Source: Curtobacterium sp. MCBA15_008
GTDB lineage: Bacteria; Actinomycetota; Actinomycetes; Actinomycetales; Microbacteriaceae
Direction: 5' to 3'
Assembly (NCBI RefSeq): GCF_001865065.1
Contig: NZ_MJGN01000001.1
Coordinates: 90,761 to 149,408, forward strand
DNA length: 58,648 nt
Shown here: in pieces, positions 54,432 to 58,648 of the stretch
How the letters are laid out: every line of letters begins with the position of its first letter
How positions within the stretch are numbered: the stretch's first letter is position 1
Program-made: the position numbers and the translations under genes
The notes under the pieces: generated by a model
Told to the model about the DNA's origin: nothing
What the model saw: only the letters and a program-made list of their open reading frames with translations
The model's database searches: none

Positions 54432-56477
54432 TCAGCGCCGCCGGCGCAGCGTCGAGAAGATCCCCTGCACGACCTCCTTGGCGATCGTGCCGCCGAGCCC
54501 CGACCCGAGCAGGTCGGACAGCGGGTCGTTCGCCTTCCGCGAGGCCGTCGTCCGCGTGGACGTCCGCGACGACGTCCGCTTCGTCCGCCGTGCGTCGGCA
54601 GCCCGCTCGGCGCGCTCGAACTCCCGCTGCGCCCGCTCGTACTCCTTCTGCGCCGCGGCCCGCTCGCGCGCTTCCTGCTTCTCGACGGCGGCCGCCTCCT
54701 TCGCGGCGGCCGCGGTGGCACGCGCTGCGTCGCGCTCGGCCTCCGCCGCCCGGGTCGCCGCTTCCGCCCGCTCCTCCGCTGCCGCGGCCTCGGCTGCCGC
54801 CGCCTCCATTCGGCGCGCGAGCATCTCGTACGCGGAGTCCGGGTCGAGGCGGGTGCCGTAGGTCGCCAGGAGCGGCGACGCCTGCACACGCGCGGTCATC
54901 TCGGCGGCGGGCATCGCGTCCATCGACCCCTCGGGGGCACGGAGCCGCGTCCAGGCGACAGGAGTCGGCGCACCCTTCTCGTTCATCACCGTGACGATCG
55001 CCTCGCCGGTGGCGAGCGAGGTGAGGACCTCCCCCAGGTCGTAGTCGCTCGTCGGGTACGTCGACACGGTGGCCCGGAGCGCCTTGGCGTCGTCGGGGGT
55101 GTGCGCCCGGAGCTGGTGCTGGATGCGGGACCCGAGCTGCGCGAGCACGTCGTTCGGGACGTCCTTCGGGGTCTGCGTCACGAAGAAGACGCCGACGCCC
55201 TTCGACCGGATGAGCCGGACGGTGCGGATGATCTGGTCGGTGAAGTCCTTCGACGCCCCGTTGAACAGCAGGTGCGCCTCGTCGAAGAAGAACACGAGCT
55301 TCGGCTTGTCCTGGTCGCCGACCTCGGGCAGCTCGTTGAACAGGTCGGCGAGCAGCCACATCAGGAACGTGGAGAAGACCTCGGGCTGGTCCTGCACGCC
55401 GGGCACCTCGAGCAGGCTGACGATGCCGCGGCCGTCGGCGGCGGTGCGGAGGAACACCTGCGTGTCGATCTCGGGCTCGCCGAAGAACTGGTCGGCTCCG
55501 GCGTCGGCGAAGGTGATGAGTTCGCGGAGGATGACCCCGGCCGTCTGCTTCGACAGGCCGCCGAGCTCGGCGAGCTCGCCCTTGCCTGCGTCGCTCACGA
55601 GGAAGGTCAGCACGCTCCGCAGGTCGGACAGGTCGACGAGCGGCAGCCCGGCGCGTTCCGCGTAGTGGAACACGAGGCCGAGCGAGGACTCCTGCGTCTC
55701 GTTCAGGCCGAGCACCTTGGACAGCAGCAGCGGCCCGAACCCGGACACGCTGGCCCGGATCGGCACGCCGGTCCCCTGTCCGCCGAGCGAGTAGAACTCG
55801 GCCTCGCTGTCCACACCCTGCCACGCCTGCCCGATGCCGGCCGTCCGTGCGGTGAGCTTGTCGTTCGCCTGCCCGGCCACCGCGAGGCCGGACAGGTCGC
55901 CCTTGACGTCGGCGGCGAACACGGGCACGCCGTTCGCCGCGATCTGCTCCGCCAGGACCTGCAGGGTGCGGGTCTTGCCGGTGCCGGTCGCACCGGCGAC
56001 GAGTCCGTGCCGGTTGAGCATGCCGAGCGGGATGCGGACCTGCACATCGGGCAGCGCCTCGCCGTTCACCAGTGCGCCGAGCTGCAGGGCGCTGCCCTCG
56101 ATCGCGTAGCCGTCGCGGATCGCGGTCACGGCTGCCGCGTCGAGCGGCCCGTCTGGAGGCACGGTGCCGGTCTCCAGCGCTCCGTCCGTCGCCGGGGTGG
56201 TCGCGCCCACCGCCGTGGTCGCGGGCTCCGCGTCGGGCGCGAGTGGTGCCTCCAGGCCGGTGGGTGCCGGCGACGCTGCGACCGCTGGTTCCGCGTCGGG
56301 CGCGAGCACCGGCGGTGCCGCCACGTCGGATGCGGGCACCGGCGGTGCGGCCGCCTCGAGCGCCGCGGCGAGTGCCTCCGCCCGCGCGGCCGCCTCGTCG
56401 GCCAGTCGTCGTGCCTCGTCGGCGGCGGCGCGCGCCGCCGCTGCTGCCGCTCGGGCCTGGTCCACCGCGTCGCTCAT
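54432..56477 (-). CDS. HerA-like (DUF853) ATPase
   Basis: This 681-residue P-loop ATPase of the HerA/FtsK superfamily begins with an Ala/Glu/Arg-rich coiled coil (about 8-45) and a variable Pro/Ala linker (45-115) that contains the dispersed CTGGAGGC element twice (56152-56164, 56245-56258). The ATPase core follows, with Walker A AGATGTGKTRTL (162-169) and Walker B LVFFFDEAHLLF. Later parts are FFVTQTPKDVPNDVLAQLGSR and a second charged coiled coil (about 555-630). DUF853 proteins probably act as hexameric DNA or protein translocases, with no established process. The ATG at 56477 follows TAGGCT by 6 bases (leaderless); a GTG two codons upstream is the alternative. Confidence 0.88.
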   Translation of the reverse strand: MSDAVDQARAAAAAARAAADEARRLADEAAARAEALAAALEAAAPPVPASDVAAPPVLAPDAEPAVAASPAPTGLEAPLAPDAEPATTAVGATTPATDGALETGTVPPDGPLDAAAVTAIRDGYAIEGSALQLGALVNGEALPDVQVRIPLGMLNRHGLVAGATGTGKTRTLQVLAEQIAANGVPVFAADVKGDLSGLAVAGQANDKLTARTAGIGQAWQGVDSEAEFYSLGGQGTGVPIRASVSGFGPLLLSKVLGLNETQESSLGLVFHYAERAGLPLVDLSDLRSVLTFLVSDAGKGELAELGGLSKQTAGVILRELITFADAGADQFFGEPEIDTQVFLRTAADGRGIVSLLEVPGVQDQPEVFSTFLMWLLADLFNELPEVGDQDKPKLVFFFDEAHLLFNGASKDFTDQIIRTVRLIRSKGVGVFFVTQTPKDVPNDVLAQLGSRIQHQLRAHTPDDAKALRATVSTYPTSDYDLGEVLTSLATGEAIVTVMNEKGAPTPVAWTRLRAPEGSMDAMPAAEMTARVQASPLLATYGTRLDPDSAYEMLARRMEAAAAEAAAAEERAEAATRAAEAERDAARATAAAAKEAAAVEKQEARERAAAQKEYERAQREFERAERAADARRTKRTSSRTSTRTTASRKANDPLSDLLGSGLGGTIAKEVVQGIFSTLRRRR

Positions 56478-56483
56478 GGGCAC

Positions 56484-56489
56484 AGCCTA
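56484..56489 (-). promoter_or_regulatory. -10 element of a leaderless HerA-like mRNA
   Basis: On the minus strand TAGGCT is followed by GTGCCC and the ATG at 56477. The hexamer is identical to that of the PBP gene (21654-21659). Confidence 0.45.
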
Positions 56490-56520
56490 TGGACGGGCGG
56501 CCCGCGACGGAACGGATCCG

Positions 56521-57777
56521 TCAGTGCGTGAGGGCCGGGACGGTCCGCGGTCGGACGACGCCCCACAGGATCGCGATCGCGACCGCCGACGTGCACGCCA
56601 TCACGGCGGCCATCGGGGTGGCGGTCGTGATGCCGATCCAGCCGACGATCGGCGAGATGAGTCCGGCGACGCCGAAGTTCAGCGCACCGAGGAGCGACGC
56701 GGCCGTGCCGGCTTCCTTGCCGTGGGCGGCGAGGCCGATGACCTGCACGAGCGGGAACGAGAACCCGCACGCCGCGATGAAGAACCAGAGCGGGACGAGG
56801 ACACCGACGAGACCGGCCCCGGCCTGGTCGAGCACCATGATCGCCACCGCGGCGAGGAACAGGGTCGCGGTCGAGCACGCCAGGATCCACTGCGGGCCGA
56901 CACGCTGCGCCAACCGTGCCGACACCTGCACGCCGATCACGACGCCGACCGAGTTCACCGCGAAGAGCAGCCCGTACTGCTGCGCGTCGAGTCCGTAGAG
57001 GCCCTGGAACAGGAACGGCGACGCGCTGAGGTACGAGAACAGGCCGCTGAACACCATCGCACCGATCAGGGCGACCCCGACGAAGATGCGGTCCGAGAAG
57101 AGCGCCTTGTACCGCTGGCGCATCGTGGAGTGGCCGGACTCGTGCCGGCGGGCCGGCGGGAGGGTCTCGACGATGAGGAGCACCGCGGCCAGCACCACGG
57201 CCGCGCCGTAGCACGCGAGGAACACGAAGACGCCGTGCCAGCTCACGAACCGGAGCATCTGGGAGCCGATGAGCGGCGCGAGGATCGGTGCGAGGCCGTT
57301 CACCATCGCCAGGCGCGACAGCATGCGCACGAGCGGTTTGCCGCCGAAGAGGTCGCGGACGGTCGCCATCGCCACCACGCCGCCGGCGGATGCCCCCATG
57401 CCCTGCAGCACGCGGAAGAGCGCGAGGACCTCGACGTTCGGTGCCAGGGCAGCCCCGACCGAGGCCCCGACGTGCACGGACGTCGCGATGATCAGCGGCA
57501 GGCGGCGGCCGACCTTGTCGCTCCACGGACCGACGAGCAGCTGTCCGATCGCGAAGCCGAGCGTGGTCGCCGTCAGGGTGAGCTGGACCGCACCGTCGGT
57601 GATGCCGAACTGGTCCTTGATGGACGGGAACGCCGGCAGGTACAGGTCGATGGTGAACGGCCCGAGCGCGGTGAGCGCGCCCAGGACGAAGACGTAGACG
57701 AGTCGCTGCCTGCGGGAGAGCGAGTCTCCGGGGTGCAGGACGACCCGGAGCGAACCGGTGGCGGCGGGCGCGGTCAC
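56521..57777 (-). CDS. Bcr/CflA-type multidrug efflux transporter (MFS)
   Basis: This 12-helix major facilitator of 418 residues from the chosen start belongs to the Bcr/CflA subfamily. Motif A is GPWSDKVGRRLPL, the N-terminal helix reads ALTALGPFTIDLYLPAFPSI, which is typical of the subfamily, and VLQGMGASAGGVVAMATVRDLF contains motif C-like Gly spacing, split here as VLQGMGASAGG and VVAMATVRDLF. It probably exports a drug-like compound by proton antiport. I prefer GTG 57777 because AAGGA lies 11 bases upstream; an ATG at 57858 would add 27 residues encoded by the presumed operator region. It is divergent from a TetR gene that likely controls it. Confidence 0.88.
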   Translation of the reverse strand: MTAPAATGSLRVVLHPGDSLSRRQRLVYVFVLGALTALGPFTIDLYLPAFPSIKDQFGITDGAVQLTLTATTLGFAIGQLLVGPWSDKVGRRLPLIIATSVHVGASVGAALAPNVEVLALFRVLQGMGASAGGVVAMATVRDLFGGKPLVRMLSRLAMVNGLAPILAPLIGSQMLRFVSWHGVFVFLACYGAAVVLAAVLLIVETLPPARRHESGHSTMRQRYKALFSDRIFVGVALIGAMVFSGLFSYLSASPFLFQGLYGLDAQQYGLLFAVNSVGVVIGVQVSARLAQRVGPQWILACSTATLFLAAVAIMVLDQAGAGLVGVLVPLWFFIAACGFSFPLVQVIGLAAHGKEAGTAASLLGALNFGVAGLISPIVGWIGITTATPMAAVMACTSAVAIAILWGVVRPRTVPALTH

Positions 57778-57821
57778 GAGCAGGGGTCCTTCGGCGGGGA
57801 GGGGAACGGAGGTGATCGCGG

Positions 57822-57845
57822 GATCGATCGAATCGAATCGATTCG
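57822..57845. promoter_or_regulatory. Candidate operator between the MFS and TetR genes
   Basis: GATCGATC (57822-57829) and the 12-base palindrome CGAATCGATTCG (57834-57845) lie side by side upstream of the preferred exporter start. The AT content is clearly higher than the surroundings. A TetR dimer site in this position would regulate the exporter, and perhaps the regulator itself. Confidence 0.5.
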
Positions 57846-58007
57846 CCCGCGGAACCATCCTACGGGTCGAGTGAGCGCTCTCGATGACCCCGCTGGGGGA
57901 TTCCCGCGTGTTTCCGCGCTCGGAGGACCGTCCGTGAGCAGCGCATGCGATAGCGTCTGACTGCCCGTCGAAGCCGGGCAGAACCGGATCAGAAGGGGGT
58001 GGGCGTC

Positions 58008-58589
58008 ATGGTGGATGCCCGGATCCTGCACACGACCGCGGCCCTCCGCGAAGCGATCATGCGGCTCGCGGCCGACCGTCCCGTGTCCCGCATCACCGTC
58101 GCCGACGTGACCCGCGCCGCCGGCATCAACCGCGCGACCTTCTACTCGCACGCCGTCTCCCCCGGATCGCTGCTCGCCGACGTGCTCACGCCCGAGCTCG
58201 ACCGCATCCGGGAGGACGACACCGAGGCCCGCCGCGCCGCCGCCGACCGCGGTGCCGGCGCCGACGAGCTCGCCGCCATCACCCGGCGCGGGATCAACGC
58301 CGTCATCGAGCACGTGGTGACCCATCGGGACATCTACGCGAAGGCACTGCCCGACCCCGAGGACGCCTCGCTGCACCGGCTGCTCGTCGACCACTTCACG
58401 GTCTCGAGCGCGCAGCACATCCGCTCGCTCGACACCGTCGACCGCCCCGAGCTCCTCGCCGACGTCGCCGCCGGGTTCGTGGCGCAGGGCTTCGTCGGCG
58501 CGATCGAGGCCTGGCTGGCCGGACCACGCCGCGCCCGCAAGGCGCTCGTCGACACGATCGTGCTGTCGTTCCCGTCCTGGTGGCGCTGA
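58008..58589 (+). CDS. TetR-family transcriptional regulator
   Basis: This 193-residue regulator has an N-terminal HTH domain ALREAIMRLAADRPVSRITV followed by ADVTRAAGINRATFYSH, the TetR signature, with VSPGSLLADVL after it. The C-terminal ligand domain is unassigned. AGAAGGGGG (57991-57999) is the ribosome-binding site for the ATG at 58008. It is divergently placed from the efflux gene with a palindromic candidate operator between them; regulation of that exporter is inferred from this layout. Confidence 0.9.
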   Translation: MVDARILHTTAALREAIMRLAADRPVSRITVADVTRAAGINRATFYSHAVSPGSLLADVLTPELDRIREDDTEARRAAADRGAGADELAAITRRGINAVIEHVVTHRDIYAKALPDPEDASLHRLLVDHFTVSSAQHIRSLDTVDRPELLADVAAGFVAQGFVGAIEAWLAGPRRARKALVDTIVLSFPSWWR

Positions 58590-58590
58590 C

Positions 58591-58606
58591 CCGGTCGGAC
58601 GACCGG
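58591..58606 (+). terminator. Short hairpin after the TetR gene
   Basis: CCGGTC-GGAC-GACCGG immediately follows the stop codon. The stem is only 6 base pairs but perfectly paired. Confidence 0.45.
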
Positions 58607-58629
58607 CCGCGGCTCCGCACGCACCACGC

Positions 58630-58648
58630 GACGGACGGGAGGCACGGT
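58630..58648. repeat. Right window end: inverted copy of the first 19 bases
   Basis: This is GACGGACGGGAGGCACGGT, the exact reverse complement of positions 1-19. It is probably the left arm of another terminator of the GACGGGAGGC family, cut by the window end. Confidence 0.7.

Noticed and set aside
57778..57858. An N-terminal extension of the efflux protein starting at ATG 57858
   Set aside because: The 27 extra residues would be encoded by the palindromic AT-rich block, no ribosome-binding site precedes that ATG, and GTG 57777 has AAGGA at a suitable distance.

Overview
The window is about 70% GC, with dense, mostly co-oriented genes, many GTG starts, leaderless promoters and 4-base GTGA gene overlaps. 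Together with a LexA box of the TCGAAC-N4-GTTCGA type, a lysC gene with an internal beta-subunit start, a 6C small RNA, a DUF4244 pilin and sortase-E-type (LAFTG) anchoring, this points to an actinobacterium of the Microbacteriaceae, most likely Curtobacterium or a close relative (inference from gene content and style, not a database match). The chromosome appears to be core sequence: there are no insertion sequences, phage genes, rRNA genes or CRISPR arrays. Several blocks follow the gene order of Mycobacterium tuberculosis as I remember it (holB-tmk-topA-Tad genes-6C RNA-acs-RidA-DUF4177-bifunctional PBP-metallophosphatase; and ffs-dnaX-recR-lysC-asd).

Layout. 1-2.4 kb: a small HTH regulator with two palindromic operators and an ABC exporter. 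2.4-7.1 kb (minus): a Gfo/Idh oxidoreductase, a D-Ala-D-Ala carboxypeptidase, nicotinamidase PncA and a succinate-semialdehyde-type dehydrogenase. 7.3-9.0 kb (plus): a secreted acid phosphatase made of two tandem copies of the same domain. 9.0-18 kb (minus): tRNA-Thr, a TetR regulator, a repeat-rich intergenic stretch, holB, tmk, topA, and a compact Tad/Flp pilus cluster (TadG-like, TadE-like, DUF4244 pilin, one T2SF protein, TadA ATPase). 18-19 kb: the 6C RNA and an 82-base perfect direct repeat. 19-25.2 kb: acs, RidA, DUF4177, a bifunctional penicillin-binding protein and a metallophosphatase. 25.3-28.3 kb: tRNA-Pro, a NarL-type two-component pair and a luciferase-like oxidoreductase.

28.4-32.3 kb (minus): an overlapping operon of a sensor kinase, a membrane protein that looks like a kinase without its catalytic part, a LuxR-type response regulator and thymidine kinase. 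32.3-41.1 kb (minus): an SOS-boxed radical SAM protein, mqo, asd, lysC, recR and dnaX. 41.2-48.8 kb (minus): a 2533-residue surface protein with 20 Ig-like repeats, a short collagen-like stretch and an LAFTG anchor, lying between dnaX and the SRP RNA gene ffs. 49.2-53.3 kb: an NAD(P)-binding protein, ackA and pta. 53.4-58.6 kb: tRNA-Ser, a small membrane protein, a HerA-like ATPase, a Bcr/CflA-type exporter and its divergent TetR regulator.

The most interesting pattern is regulatory. The 10-mer TTCGGGGTAC occurs upstream of the Tad cluster, upstream of the kinase/response-regulator/tdk operon and at the very start of the giant surface-protein gene, each time on the strand being transcribed, and its GGGGTAC core also sits in the 6C RNA promoter. 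This suggests a surface/attachment regulon that has not, to my knowledge, been described. Other points of note are a TadG-like gene with no stop codon before topA, the duplicated phosphatase, a dispersed CTGGAGGC element, and inverted identical 19-base ends of the window.
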